64,000 bases of DNA from Leeuwenhoekiella blandensis MED217 (GTDB lineage: Bacteria; Bacteroidota; Bacteroidia; Flavobacteriales; Flavobacteriaceae), in contig NZ_CH672395.1 of assembly GCF_000152985.1 (NCBI RefSeq), forward strand, positions 4,180,566 through 4,244,565, in the 5' to 3' direction. Positions 1 through 8,735 of the stretch are shown one piece after another (the first letter of the stretch is position 1; the number at the start of each line of letters is the position of its first letter). Below the pieces are notes generated by a model. That model was not told the origin of the DNA, did no database searches, and worked only from the letters and a program-made list of their open reading frames with translations. A program made the position numbers and the translations under genes.

Positions 1-472
1 TAGAACCAAAAAATACCGTTAAACGTTCGGCATTCATATCTAATTGAGGCCCGGCAGAAATTAAAATGACCAACCAAAATCCCAGTACTCCAATGTTAAT
101 AAAGTTGAGTAAAAACCCTTTTACAAAAAGCCCTAAATAGTTGCGCTTACTCATTACAACGGTAGGATGCTCATCATCGTCAAGCTTATTTTTTTTGACC
201 CGTAAAAAAGACATCACTCCATAGACTGCGAGTAACATCCCGCCAAAAATGTAGAGTGCAGGATCATCTTTTAATTTGTCTAAAAGCTGACTGGTACTAA
301 AATAGGCTATTAATATAAAAACCGTATCTGCTGTAACTACACCTATATCAAACAGAAAAGCTGCTCTAAAACCTTTTAAAGCAGCAGTTTCTAATAACAC
401 AAAAAACACGGGTCCTACCAGAAATGCGAGTAAAAAACCCAGTGGAATTGCTGTTGAAATATCTTGTAGCAT
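1..472 (-). CDS. LysE family translocator (partial, C-terminus outside the window)
   Basis: The reverse strand is open from an ATG at 472 to the window edge. It encodes an N-terminal part that begins MLQDISTAIPLGFLLAFLVG and continues with alternating hydrophobic segments (about residues 5-28, 35-60, 70-90, 115-145) and a polar, acidic loop near 92-105. The opening PLGFLLAFLVGPVFF pattern is typical of LysE/RhtB-type amino-acid exporters of the inner membrane. The substrate cannot be inferred. It is transcribed leftward, away from the GIN-domain gene, with about 125 bp between them. Family assignment is by resemblance; the missing C-terminus prevents a length check. Confidence 0.75.
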   Translation of the reverse strand, partial: MLQDISTAIPLGFLLAFLVGPVFFVLLETAALKGFRAAFLFDIGVVTADTVFILIAYFSTSQLLDKLKDDPALYIFGGMLLAVYGVMSFLRVKKNKLDDDEHPTVVMSKRNYLGLFVKGFLLNFINIGVLGFWLVILISAGPQLDMNAERLTVFFGS

Positions 473-598
473 TTAGGAGTATGAAGTCTTGAATTTCTGA
501 AAGTTCAGAAAAAAATTATTCTTAGAATAATTAGATTAAGATGCTCACTTTTGAAAACCAAAAGTCTATACTCACAAAAGTAACGAAATTGAATCAAA

Positions 599-1270
599 TT
601 ACTCCATCACCCGCACGCGACCTCCTATAAACTTGTTTTTGATCAATTCGGTTGGGTTGCCGTAAACATCTACATCACCACCGGCTCTGATCTTAACCTC
701 TGCGGTTCTTCGTGCAAAAATATCAGCTTCTCCCCCAGCCTGAATACGTATCTTGGTATCAGTGGTTTCAAGAGATTTTCCTTCAAAGACTCCACCAGTA
801 TTAACTTCAACATTTTGATTGATAGCGCTTCCGCTTGCGGTGATAATTCCGCCGGTAACGGCACGCATTTCAGCATTTTCAACTTTTAAACCTGCAGTAA
901 CTTGAGCACCTTCTTGCACTCTAATCTCGATCTTAGGCTGTTCAAGCAATTCGTTTACCACAATCTCTGCACCTTCATTACCATCAATCACTTTTAGATC
1001 ATTATAATGCACTTCTACAAAAGTCTCATTTCCATCAAAGATCTTGTCAAAATCCATACGTATTTTTAAAACGCCATCTTTATTAACAAGTTCAATGTAT
1101 TCTGTATCCTTTCCTTTAAGGTAAACTTTATTTTCTGAGTCTTTGATAAGATTGACGCGCATGCGGTCAAAAACTTTTACTTCGGTAAAATCGCCTACAT
1201 CTTTGGTATTGTCTTGTGCAAAAGTTGCACCTGCAGTTACCAATAGAACTGCCATGATTAGTTTTTTCAT
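599..1270 (-). CDS. exported GIN-domain (DUF2807) beta-helix protein
   Basis: This 223-residue protein starts with a signal peptide (MKKLIMAVLLVTAGATFAQ). The rest is a regular series of short beta strands with repeated patterns such as IRVQEGAQVTAG, AEMRAVTGG and VKIRAGGDVDVYG, as expected of the 'auto-transporter adhesin head GIN' domain common in Bacteroidetes. The family is exported to the periplasm or cell surface; its function is not established. It lies 60 bp downstream of rnr on the same strand and could be cotranscribed with it. Confidence 0.75.
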   Translation of the reverse strand: MKKLIMAVLLVTAGATFAQDNTKDVGDFTEVKVFDRMRVNLIKDSENKVYLKGKDTEYIELVNKDGVLKIRMDFDKIFDGNETFVEVHYNDLKVIDGNEGAEIVVNELLEQPKIEIRVQEGAQVTAGLKVENAEMRAVTGGIITASGSAINQNVEVNTGGVFEGKSLETTDTKIRIQAGGEADIFARRTAEVKIRAGGDVDVYGNPTELIKNKFIGGRVRVME

Positions 1271-1330
1271 AAGAATTGATTTTTCGTATTTAAAAGACCA
1301 ATCGCTTTTTGATTTGTTACAGTAAGCCCT

Positions 1331-3535
1331 TTATTGAATCGCCTCTTTAACTTCAACCAAAGTAAAATCAAGGTGCTTTTTAACAAGATCTGCTTCTTTT
1401 ACTTTTACATAAACCTCATCGCCAAGCGTGATCGTGGCTCCGGTTTTACGACCTACAATAGCGTATTTCTCCTGATCAAAATCAAAATGATCGCCTTTAA
1501 TATCTCGTAAACGAATCATTCCCTCACATTTATTGTCTACGATCTCTACATAAATTCCCCATTCGGTAACTCCGGAAATAACACCCAAGAAGGTTTCATC
1601 TTTATGATCTTGCATAAACTTCACTTGCATGTATTTGATAGAATCACGTTCTGCACTGGTAGCCAGATATTCCATATCGCTACTGTGTTTACACTTCGAT
1701 TCATATTCTTCTTCTGAAGCAGATTTACCTTGATCTAAATAATGTTGTAAAAGTCGATGTACCATTACATCAGGATAACGGCGTATTGGCGAAGTAAAAT
1801 GGGTATAATAATCAAAAGCCAACCCATAGTGCCCAATATTTTCTGTACTATACACCGCTTTACTCATCGTACGTATAGCAAGTGTGTCTATCAGGTTTTG
1901 TTCTTTTTTACCAACAACATCAGTAAGAAGGTTATTTAAAGAAGCAGTGGTACTTTTTCGATCTTTAAGATTCATTTTATAACCAAAACGTCCTGCGATA
2001 GTTTGCAAAGCTGCCAGCTTCTCATCGTTTGGTTCGTCGTGAATACGATAAACAAATGTTTTCTTTGGTGATTGCTTACCAATAAATTCTGCAACTTTTC
2101 TATTGGCCAAGAGCATAAATTCTTCAATTAGCTTGTTAGCATCTTTTGAAGATTTAAAGAAAACTCCAACCGGATCATTTTCTTGATCGAGTTCAAATTT
2201 TACTTCGACTTTGTCAAAAGAAATCGCTCCATCTTTCATGCGTTGTCTACGCATAATTTTTGCGATTCTGTCTAACTCTAAAGTTGCATTTACAATTGCA
2301 GGATCTACGTTATATGACTTTCCGGTAAGTGAAATGTCTTCCGGAATTAATCCTTCTCTGGTTTCTATAATTTGTTGCGCTTCTTCATACGCAAATCGCG
2401 CATCACTATAGGTTACTGTGCGCCCAAACCATTGCTTTTTCACTTTACCCGAAGATTTGTCTAATTCAAATACTGCGGAAAAGGTATATTTCTCTTCATT
2501 AGGTCTCAACGAACAGGCATTATTTGATAAAACCTCAGGGAGCATAGGCACCACGCGATCTACCAAATACACCGAAGTTGCCCGTTCATACGCTTCTTCA
2601 TCCAGAATGGTTCCCGGTACAACATAATGCGAAACATCTGCGATGTGAATTCCTACTTCATAGTTTCCATTTTCTAAAACCTGAAAACTCAACGCATCAT
2701 CAAAATCTTTTGCATCCTTAGGATCTATCGTAAATGTAAGAACATCCCGCATATCGCGACGTTTAGCGATCTCCTCTGGTTTTATACTCGTATCAATAGT
2801 ATTGGCATAGGCTTCAACCTCATTAGGAAAATCGTGCGGTAAACCATATTGTGCAAGAATAGAATGAATCTCTGTATTATGTTCTCCTGGCAAGCCAAGA
2901 ACTTTAATGATCTTACCAAAAGGAGAATCGGCCTTTTCCGGCCAGTCTTCAATCTTAACAAGTACCTTTTCACCGTCTTGAGCTCCGTTCAATTTATTCT
3001 TCGGAACAAAAATATCGGTACGCATCTTTCCTTCTGCGGAAGTATTTACAAAGGCAAAATTCTTTTGCATCTGCACTACACCAACAAATTCATCGGTTTT
3101 TCGCTCAAGGATCTCAACGATTTCCCCTTCATGCTTTTTGCTTCGGCGTTGCTTGTAGACATATACTTTTACCGTATCGCCGTGCAAGGCCTTATTCATA
3201 TTATTTTTTGGAATATAAATATCTTGTTCCATCCCATCTACCACAACATAGCCGTCACCTCGTGAGGTCGCATCTAGTTTTCCTGTATGATAATGAGAAG
3301 TCGCATTGAAGCTATACTTACCTCGATCTTGTTCCTCAATGTGCTTTTTTGCTTTGAGTTGAGCGAGTTCCTTAACGATTTGATTGCGACTGTTGGGATC
3401 ATCGACCTGAAGTTTGGCCGCGATTTGCTTGTGATTAAAAGATTTACCGGGTTCTCGTTTTAATATCTTAAGTATTTTTTGTGTGAGGTTCCCGATTTTG
3501 GAATTTGAATTTCTTCTACGTTTTTTCTTTGGCAT
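1331..3535 (-). CDS. rnr: ribonuclease R
   Basis: This 3'-5' exoribonuclease of the RNB family degrades structured RNA and acts in rRNA and mRNA quality control. The 734-residue protein has a basic N-terminus with a winged-helix-like segment (about 10-75), cold-shock domains (about 80-230), and an RNB core opening with the catalytic Asp cluster DPKDAKDFDDAL near residue 270 and including HFTSPIRRYPDVMVHRLL. A C-terminal S1 domain spans about 640-725. It is shorter than E. coli RNase R (813 residues), mainly because of a short C-terminal tail. A good Bacteroidetes promoter box lies just upstream (3558-3586). Confidence 0.96.
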   Translation of the reverse strand: MPKKKRRRNSNSKIGNLTQKILKILKREPGKSFNHKQIAAKLQVDDPNSRNQIVKELAQLKAKKHIEEQDRGKYSFNATSHYHTGKLDATSRGDGYVVVDGMEQDIYIPKNNMNKALHGDTVKVYVYKQRRSKKHEGEIVEILERKTDEFVGVVQMQKNFAFVNTSAEGKMRTDIFVPKNKLNGAQDGEKVLVKIEDWPEKADSPFGKIIKVLGLPGEHNTEIHSILAQYGLPHDFPNEVEAYANTIDTSIKPEEIAKRRDMRDVLTFTIDPKDAKDFDDALSFQVLENGNYEVGIHIADVSHYVVPGTILDEEAYERATSVYLVDRVVPMLPEVLSNNACSLRPNEEKYTFSAVFELDKSSGKVKKQWFGRTVTYSDARFAYEEAQQIIETREGLIPEDISLTGKSYNVDPAIVNATLELDRIAKIMRRQRMKDGAISFDKVEVKFELDQENDPVGVFFKSSKDANKLIEEFMLLANRKVAEFIGKQSPKKTFVYRIHDEPNDEKLAALQTIAGRFGYKMNLKDRKSTTASLNNLLTDVVGKKEQNLIDTLAIRTMSKAVYSTENIGHYGLAFDYYTHFTSPIRRYPDVMVHRLLQHYLDQGKSASEEEYESKCKHSSDMEYLATSAERDSIKYMQVKFMQDHKDETFLGVISGVTEWGIYVEIVDNKCEGMIRLRDIKGDHFDFDQEKYAIVGRKTGATITLGDEVYVKVKEADLVKKHLDFTLVEVKEAIQ

Positions 3536-3557
3536 TAAATGCTTTTATTAATTACTG

Positions 3558-3586
3558 CAAAATTAGCGTTAATCGCTAAAACAAAA
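3558..3586 (-). promoter_or_regulatory. Bacteroidetes-type promoter of rnr
   Basis: On the reverse strand TAATTTTG (3558-3565) matches the -7 consensus TANNTTTG, and TTTG (3582-3585) lies 16 nt further upstream as a -33 element. The predicted start is about 18 nt before the rnr ATG. Confidence 0.6.
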
Positions 3587-3740
3587 GGTTTCAAGACGTG
3601 AAGTTTTAGTTAATCTTAGTATTTCATAATCAAATAAATAGACATTTAACACTAGGGTAATTAAGATTTAATTTTAAAAACTTTGTTTTTGTTAAATAAA
3701 TCTTAATTTTATTCTATTCATTAATCAAAACTTTTTCGTC

Positions 3741-3845
3741 ATGAAAACGTTTAAATTGAAAAGATACCGAATAGCCTTTCTTTTTATAGGCATTTTTATT
3801 CTGGGATTTGTAGCAGTACTCTCCTACGTCAATTCAATATTTTAA
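3741..3845 (+). CDS. 34-residue single-pass membrane peptide
   Basis: A short open frame starts at an ATG and encodes a basic N-terminus (MKTFKLKRYR), one hydrophobic helix (about residues 11-30, IAFLFIGIFILGFVAVLSY) and a short tail. It is the only frame in the gap between rnr and the CDF gene and is followed 25 bp later by a hairpin and a T8 run, so it looks like a complete small transcription unit. Coding is inferred from composition and context; I recognise no family. Confidence 0.5.
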   Translation: MKTFKLKRYRIAFLFIGIFILGFVAVLSYVNSIF

Positions 3846-3869
3846 TAAGATAATCATTTTTAAAAATTA

Positions 3870-3899
3870 AAAGGGACTCTTAACGGGTTCCTTTTTTTT
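3870..3899 (+). terminator. rho-independent terminator after the 34-codon ORF
   Basis: AAGGGAC and GGTTCCTT form an imperfect stem with an 8-nt loop, followed directly by a run of T residues (3892-3899). Confidence 0.5.
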
Positions 3900-3900
3900 A

Positions 3901-3998
3901 TTGGCACCGCCAATGGGTTTAATACTCCGAAGCTTGGCTCAAAATTGAAAATTCGTTTCCAAGCGATTTCTCAAGGGTTTGCCCTGAGGTAGTTTATT
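3901..3998 (+). repeat. dispersed hairpin repeat, copy A
   Basis: This is one of three related 95-98 bp intergenic sequences (others at 21399-21494 and, inverted, 48000-48096). Shared blocks are GGCACCGCCAA, GGGTTTAATACTCCG, TTGAAAATTCGTTTCCAA and CCTGAGGTAGTTTA. Inside it, GCTTGG pairs with CCAAGC, and CTCAAGGG pairs with CCCTGAG around a tttg loop. No coding capacity is seen. Confidence 0.8.
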
Positions 3999-4606
3999 GA
4001 TATCATCAAAGAATACACTACGCTGAGTCTTACTTTAATCTTTTCCTTTCAAATTTGAAAAATAGGATCTCTAAAAATCAAAGCTTAAAAACAGTTTTCA
4101 ACAGTATACATATATATCATTTTTCTTTTTTAAAATTTAAATTAAAACTGTTTGTTATTATAGCTTGTTAATAGCGGTATAACTTTAGGTATTTAAAATT
4201 TGGTTTTTAATTTATGGGTAGATATTAACGGGTTATTCAAGAGTTTTTAGCATAAATTTTACTTGATTTATAAGTGCTTATAAAACGCTATTAACAAATG
4301 TTGATAACCTTAATTATCAGGTTTTTTTGAATAAGTCGTTATCAACATTTATTAAAAATGACGTTTTATTTTGCTCATAAACGGAAAAGAAAAATCCATA
4401 AAATTTTCTTGCATGATATTACCCATGAACTGCTTTGTAATTTTTTCTGAATAAAGCAATTTTCATTTTACATTTTTGACGACAACTTATAAACAAGCAT
4501 GTTAACTATATGTTAACTCGTTGAAAATGAGATTTTATTATGGATAAGTATAAAATTGAACGTGTCGCTATTTTGTAACTTTAAACATGTTTTTTAATTG
4601 TTATAA
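3999..4606. other. AT-rich intergenic region with DnaA-box-like inverted repeats
   Basis: No gene is visible in about 600 bp. AAATGTTGATAAC (4296-4308) and its exact reverse complement (4338-4350) form a 13-bp inverted repeat 29 nt apart. Each arm contains TTATCAACA, one base from the DnaA box TTATCCACA. TTTTCAACA also occurs near 4106-4114, with looser matches such as TTATAAACA near 4488. AACCT/AGGTT followed by T7 (about 4306-4328) could equally be a terminator. Genes on both sides point outward. It is a candidate origin or regulatory region, unproven. Confidence 0.35.
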
Positions 4607-5521
4607 ATGGGACACGCGCACCATCATCACGATCATACGCATGCAGCAGATTTAAAAGGCCGAAACCTCTTAATTAGTATAGGATTAAACGTGTTAATAA
4701 CTCTGGCACAAATCATAGGAGGCTTGATTTCCGGGAGTTTAGCACTTTTGTCAGACGCTGTTCATAACCTTAGTGATGTGATCTCCTTGATCATAAGCTA
4801 TATCGCACAGCGCTATTCAAAAAAGGAAGCTTCTACCCATAAAACTTTTGGGTATAAACGTGCAGAGATCATCGCTGCGTTTGTGAATGCCGCCACGCTT
4901 ATCGTGATCGCAGTACTTCTTATGAAAGAAGCCGTTGAACGATTTTTAAATCCACAAGCTATTGCATCTGATCTTGTAATTTGGTTGGCCGTTTTAGGTA
5001 TCGTAGCTAATGGGTTGAGTGTTTTGCTTTTACAAAAGGACAGTAAAGGCAATATGAATATGCGCTCGGCTTATCTTCATTTATTAACCGATATGATGGC
5101 TTCTGTAGCAGTGTTGGTTGGTGGTATTTTGATGTATTTTTTTAAAATTTACTGGATAGACAGCTTGTTAACATTAGCGATAAGTATTTATCTAATTGTT
5201 ATGGGATACGGTTTATTAAAATCTTCCTTTAAAGTACTGATGCTTTTTTCTCCAGAAGATCTTGAAATTGATGATCTCATAAAAGAGGTTAAACAGTTAG
5301 ATGCGATCAAAAACATTCATCACATACACATCTGGCAACTTAATGATGACGAAGTACATCTTGAGGCGCATATTGATTTGAAAAACGATATTAAACTAAG
5401 TGCTTTTGACGCAATTCTCTTAGAAATTGAGCATATTGCGATGCATTATGGCATCAATCATATTAACATACAACCAGAATATGATAAGGATGATGCTAAA
5501 GAAATTGTTGTTCAAGACTAA
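4607..5521 (+). CDS. cation diffusion facilitator (CzcD/ZitB-like metal efflux)
   Basis: This inner-membrane antiporter family exports Zn2+ or other divalent metals in exchange for protons. The 304-residue protein has a His-rich N-terminus (HAHHHHDHTHAAD), six hydrophobic segments between about 20 and 210, and the paired metal-site motifs SDAVHNLSDVI (helix 2) and HLLTDMMAS (helix 5). A cytoplasmic C-terminal domain with further His residues spans about 215-295. The His-rich start suggests zinc. The next gene begins 5 bp downstream, so the two form an operon. Confidence 0.92.
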   Translation: MGHAHHHHDHTHAADLKGRNLLISIGLNVLITLAQIIGGLISGSLALLSDAVHNLSDVISLIISYIAQRYSKKEASTHKTFGYKRAEIIAAFVNAATLIVIAVLLMKEAVERFLNPQAIASDLVIWLAVLGIVANGLSVLLLQKDSKGNMNMRSAYLHLLTDMMASVAVLVGGILMYFFKIYWIDSLLTLAISIYLIVMGYGLLKSSFKVLMLFSPEDLEIDDLIKEVKQLDAIKNIHHIHIWQLNDDEVHLEAHIDLKNDIKLSAFDAILLEIEHIAMHYGINHINIQPEYDKDDAKEIVVQD

Positions 5522-5526
5522 TCCCT

Positions 5527-5967
5527 ATGGAAATTAAAATTTTAGCTTTTGATGAACTTACTCTTTATAGTTTATATGAATTGCTCCAACTGCGTGCTGA
5601 AGTATTTGTGGTAGAACAAAACTGCCCGTATCAAGATGTAGATGGTAAAGATAAAAAAGCACTACACGTTCTAGGCTATCAAGATCATCAACTGGTTGCC
5701 TATACCCGAGTTTTTAAACCCGGTGATTATTTTGAAAATGCAAGTATTGGTAGAGTAATTGTTAAGGAAAATGCCCGTAAATACGGTTTTGGTAAGGATA
5801 TTATGAATGCCTCAATTGCCTTTATAGAAAAGGAGTTTAAACAAGATAAAATTGAATTATCTGCGCAAACCTATTTAAAGAAATTCTATAATGATCTTGG
5901 TTTTTATGAAGTAGGTGAAGCTTATCTTGAAGATGATATTCCGCATATAAAAATGATTAAAAACTAA
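5527..5967 (+). CDS. GNAT acetyltransferase, ElaA-like
   Basis: This 146-residue protein matches the ElaA-type branch of GNAT acetyltransferases. It opens with a strand-helix unit (YELLQLRAEVFVVEQNCPYQDVDG, split in two by the active-site loop), followed by GRVIVKENARKYGFGKDIM, which is the acetyl-CoA pyrophosphate loop, and ends with AQTYLKKFYNDLGF. The substrate of this branch is unknown. It is coupled to the CDF gene by 5 bp and followed by a strong terminator. Confidence 0.85.
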   Translation: MEIKILAFDELTLYSLYELLQLRAEVFVVEQNCPYQDVDGKDKKALHVLGYQDHQLVAYTRVFKPGDYFENASIGRVIVKENARKYGFGKDIMNASIAFIEKEFKQDKIELSAQTYLKKFYNDLGFYEVGEAYLEDDIPHIKMIKN

Positions 5968-5995
5968 AAAAAGCCGCGAGAAGCGGCTTTTTTTA
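5968..5995. terminator. bidirectional terminator
   Basis: AAGCCGC and GCGGCTT form a stem with a 5-nt loop, flanked by A-run and T-run, between convergent genes. It can serve the acetyltransferase operon and the leftward gene at 6014. Confidence 0.85.
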
Positions 5996-6013
5996 ATACT
6001 GTATAACTAAAAT

Positions 6014-6391
6014 TTAAATCTTAACCGGTGTTTTATCTAAATTGATACTATTCAAGGTATCATCAGTAAATTTATAATGACCACGAGTTGTAAAAATTTT
6101 AAACTTAAAATTTTTCATCGAACTCAAGGTATCCAGAAATAACCATTTAGATTTTAATAATCTGGGTTTTTTAGATTTTAAACTCAGTTCAAAAATATGT
6201 TTTTCGCCATCGCGTTCTGCTACAATATCTGGTGTGATCGATACTTCGCTTCCGCGTCTGATATACGATTTAGGAGACTCAAATCCTTCTGTATCTGCTT
6301 TGATATTCTCAAATCCTCTGTCTTCTAAATAGCTTATCGCTGTTCCTAAAATTTCTGTGTTCTTATCAGTATCCTTATCTATAGTTATCAT
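6014..6391 (-). CDS. conserved hypothetical protein, possible PD-(D/E)XK-like fold
   Basis: This is a 125-residue soluble, charged protein. The order helix (residues 12-28), TPDIVAE (about 53-59) and HIFELSLKSKK (about 65-75) resembles the core of restriction-endonuclease-like folds, but the canonical acid-X-Lys triplet is not exact (ELSLK). I do not recognise a named family. It stands alone, convergent with the acetyltransferase gene, and has an AT-rich 190-bp upstream gap that separates it from the S41 protease gene. Confidence 0.6.
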   Translation of the reverse strand: MITIDKDTDKNTEILGTAISYLEDRGFENIKADTEGFESPKSYIRRGSEVSITPDIVAERDGEKHIFELSLKSKKPRLLKSKWLFLDTLSSMKNFKFKIFTTRGHYKFTDDTLNSINLDKTPVKI

Positions 6392-6578
6392 ATATATAAC
6401 ATAAGAGATAGACTTTAAATTACTATTAAAATTAAGTTAAAGAGCTGATTTACAACGTTAAAATACTTATATTCTATGCTATTTTATAAATAAAACACAG
6501 GAATTTAGAATCTTCTGGTTAATTATGGATTAGTTTAAAAATCAACAGATTATGTCTAGTTTAAAAAATCAGCCTTGT

Positions 6579-8204
6579 TTATCTGTTTAAGATTTTACGA
6601 TACTTAGGAGCATCTTTTAAAATCTTCTTGGCTTCTTCTAGCTCTTCGTTATGCGTGATCTGATATTCATACAAGCCTTCTCGATAAAAATAGCGTTTGA
6701 TAAGTTCGTCAATAATCAACTTTGAAATTTCGCGTTCTCGCGTATTCAATTGCGCTTCTTTAGCGTTGTCAATAGTTCGCATCAAATTTGCATAATCGCT
6801 GCTTATCGCGTCCTGTAAATTGTCTTTTGAGGCATCTAGAAATACTTCTTCAAGTTCTTTTTCGGTTTGCGTTTGATATTCAAAACCTTGCGCATCCAAA
6901 AACTTTTTAAAGTCAGTATAATCAGCATTTGTAAATTTAAAGTTGTCAAGCGATTCATAATCGTGCTTATAAAAGTAATCTGTAGCAAAATCAAAAATAG
7001 CCTGATCGCGCAGTAAAGCTTCAGTAATAGCACTCATTTCGGCAGATTCTACTTGAATATCCGGCAAAATTCCACCGCCATCGTAAACTTTTCTTCCGGT
7101 ACTGGTTTCAAATTCGTTGTAATCTGCGGCATTGGTACGCACCGCATTACCTTGCTCATCCCGATTCCAATAATCAAGTGCTTGTATACAACGACCACTT
7201 GGGGTATAGTAGCGCGAAATAGTGATTTTTAACTGCGTCCCATACGTAAGTTCTTTAGGGCGTTGTACGAGCCCTTTTCCAAAACTACGCGCGCCAATAA
7301 TAACAGCTCTGTCGTAATCTTGTAGCGAACCAGAAACGATCTCACTTGCAGAAGCGCTACGACCATTTATGAGAACAGCCACCGGGATTTCGGTATCAAA
7401 AGGTTCATTACGGGTGTAATATTCCTGATTGTATTTTTCAATTACCGATTTGGTGTTTGTGATCAATTTTCCCTTCGGAAGAAATAAATTACTCACATTA
7501 ATGGCTTCGGTTAATAAACCACCCGGATTTCCTCTTAAATCAAGTATGATCGAAGTTGCACCTTGTGCTTTCAGATCTTCAACAGCCGCTTTGGTTTCTG
7601 AAGATGCTTTTTTATTGAATTTAGAGAGGACTACATACCCTATAGACCCGTCGATCAAGGTGTAAAAAGGTACTGCTTTGATGTCTATCTCTTCTCTTTT
7701 AAGACTCGTAGTTTGTAATTTTCCCTGGCGTTTATAGGTAATAGGAATACTGGTTCCCGGAGCGCCTTGTAACAAATCACCGGCATCTTCTTCAAAATCT
7801 GCGATGTTGATATCTCCGATTTTTACCAACTCATCCCCTGCTTGTAATCCTGCTTTATCTGCGGGATAATCTTTATATGCTTCAAGAATCGTTATGGTTT
7901 TATTGCGTGTTAATACCGAAGCGCCAATACCGGTATACTCACCGCTATTGCTTATGCGTGCATCTTCTACTTCTTGCTCTGTCCAGTATTTGGTGTACGG
8001 GTCAAGATCTGCCAGCATTCCTTCAATCGCGCTATCCATCAACTGGCCGGGATTCACCTCATCAACATAATTCATGTTGAGTTCTTTAAACAGCGTGGTA
8101 AAGATTTCGATCTGTTTAGCTATTTCAAAAAAGTCACTTTTAAAACTTACGGTCGTAAAAAGAATAACGACTGCCGTTGCTGAGATGAGTATGCGCTTTT
8201 TCAT
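6579..8204 (-). CDS. S41 family C-terminal processing peptidase (CtpA/Prc-like)
   Basis: This exported serine protease cleaves periplasmic proteins near their C-termini. The 541-residue protein has an N-terminal hydrophobic signal or anchor (about 1-22), a PDZ domain (about 85-165, containing the TGIGASV start and DYPADKAGLQAGDEL), and an S41 core with RGNPGG, GRSASASEIVSG and RSFGKGLVQ. By family alignment the catalytic dyad is Ser at about 285 and Lys at about 310. A C-terminal helical region of about 170 residues follows. It lies downstream of rnpA, 51 bp away on the same strand, as in other Bacteroidetes. Confidence 0.94.
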   Translation of the reverse strand: MKKRILISATAVVILFTTVSFKSDFFEIAKQIEIFTTLFKELNMNYVDEVNPGQLMDSAIEGMLADLDPYTKYWTEQEVEDARISNSGEYTGIGASVLTRNKTITILEAYKDYPADKAGLQAGDELVKIGDINIADFEEDAGDLLQGAPGTSIPITYKRQGKLQTTSLKREEIDIKAVPFYTLIDGSIGYVVLSKFNKKASSETKAAVEDLKAQGATSIILDLRGNPGGLLTEAINVSNLFLPKGKLITNTKSVIEKYNQEYYTRNEPFDTEIPVAVLINGRSASASEIVSGSLQDYDRAVIIGARSFGKGLVQRPKELTYGTQLKITISRYYTPSGRCIQALDYWNRDEQGNAVRTNAADYNEFETSTGRKVYDGGGILPDIQVESAEMSAITEALLRDQAIFDFATDYFYKHDYESLDNFKFTNADYTDFKKFLDAQGFEYQTQTEKELEEVFLDASKDNLQDAISSDYANLMRTIDNAKEAQLNTREREISKLIIDELIKRYFYREGLYEYQITHNEELEEAKKILKDAPKYRKILNR

Positions 8205-8255
8205 AAGATTTCTTTTTAGGTATTCTTTTGAAAGATACTAAGAATGCTACCAAAT

Positions 8256-8651
8256 TTAAAGTGGAGTATTTTGATTTTCAGAGGTTACCTTTGTATTGAA
8301 TTTGGTAATTAGTTTCACCATCGCCTTTTCAAGTTCGTCAATTACGGGTACTTCTCGACCAGTATAGATAAACATAAACGCATAAGTCTTGTCATTTGTT
8401 TGAAACTGCGTCTTATTTTTTCGATAAACTTCGCGCATTAAGCGTTTTATACGGTTTCGGATAACGGCAAGTTTGTGGTTGCGCTTGGCTACCGAAACTC
8501 CGGCCTGAATTTGCACCTCTTCTTCAGGCAAGCTGGTTTCCACATAAAATAATAACAGCGGATAAGCACTTATTTTATTCTTTTCAGCAAAGAGCTTGTC
8601 AAGAATTTTCTTGCGTTTTAGATGTTCTTTTTTAGGAAAAGTCTGCTTCAT
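8256..8651 (-). CDS. rnpA: ribonuclease P protein component
   Basis: This is the small basic protein subunit of RNase P, which trims tRNA 5' leaders. The 131-residue protein contains the family signature RNHKLAVIRNRIKRLMREVYR. An in-frame TTG at 8669 would add six residues, but the ATG at 8651 giving MKQTFPKKEHLK matches the usual family start. A near-consensus box TATCTTTA lies at 8682-8689 on the reverse strand. It is not next to rpmH or dnaA, unlike in many bacteria. Confidence 0.92.
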   Translation of the reverse strand: MKQTFPKKEHLKRKKILDKLFAEKNKISAYPLLLFYVETSLPEEEVQIQAGVSVAKRNHKLAVIRNRIKRLMREVYRKNKTQFQTNDKTYAFMFIYTGREVPVIDELEKAMVKLITKFNTKVTSENQNTPL

Positions 8652-8735
8652 TATTTTGCCCTTGGCCAACCGTTTTGAGCTGTAAAGATAGCATACTTCT
8701 TTGGTGTGCGTTTTTTGCAGCCTTGTTTAGATCTG

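Noticed and set aside
2849..3265. 138-codon open frame antisense to rnr
   Set aside because: It overlaps the conserved cold-shock and RNB parts of RNase R and is low in complexity.
4607..4660. His-rich start of the CDF gene as a vector tag
   Set aside because: His-rich N-termini are native to zinc CDF transporters, and the surroundings show no vector sequence.
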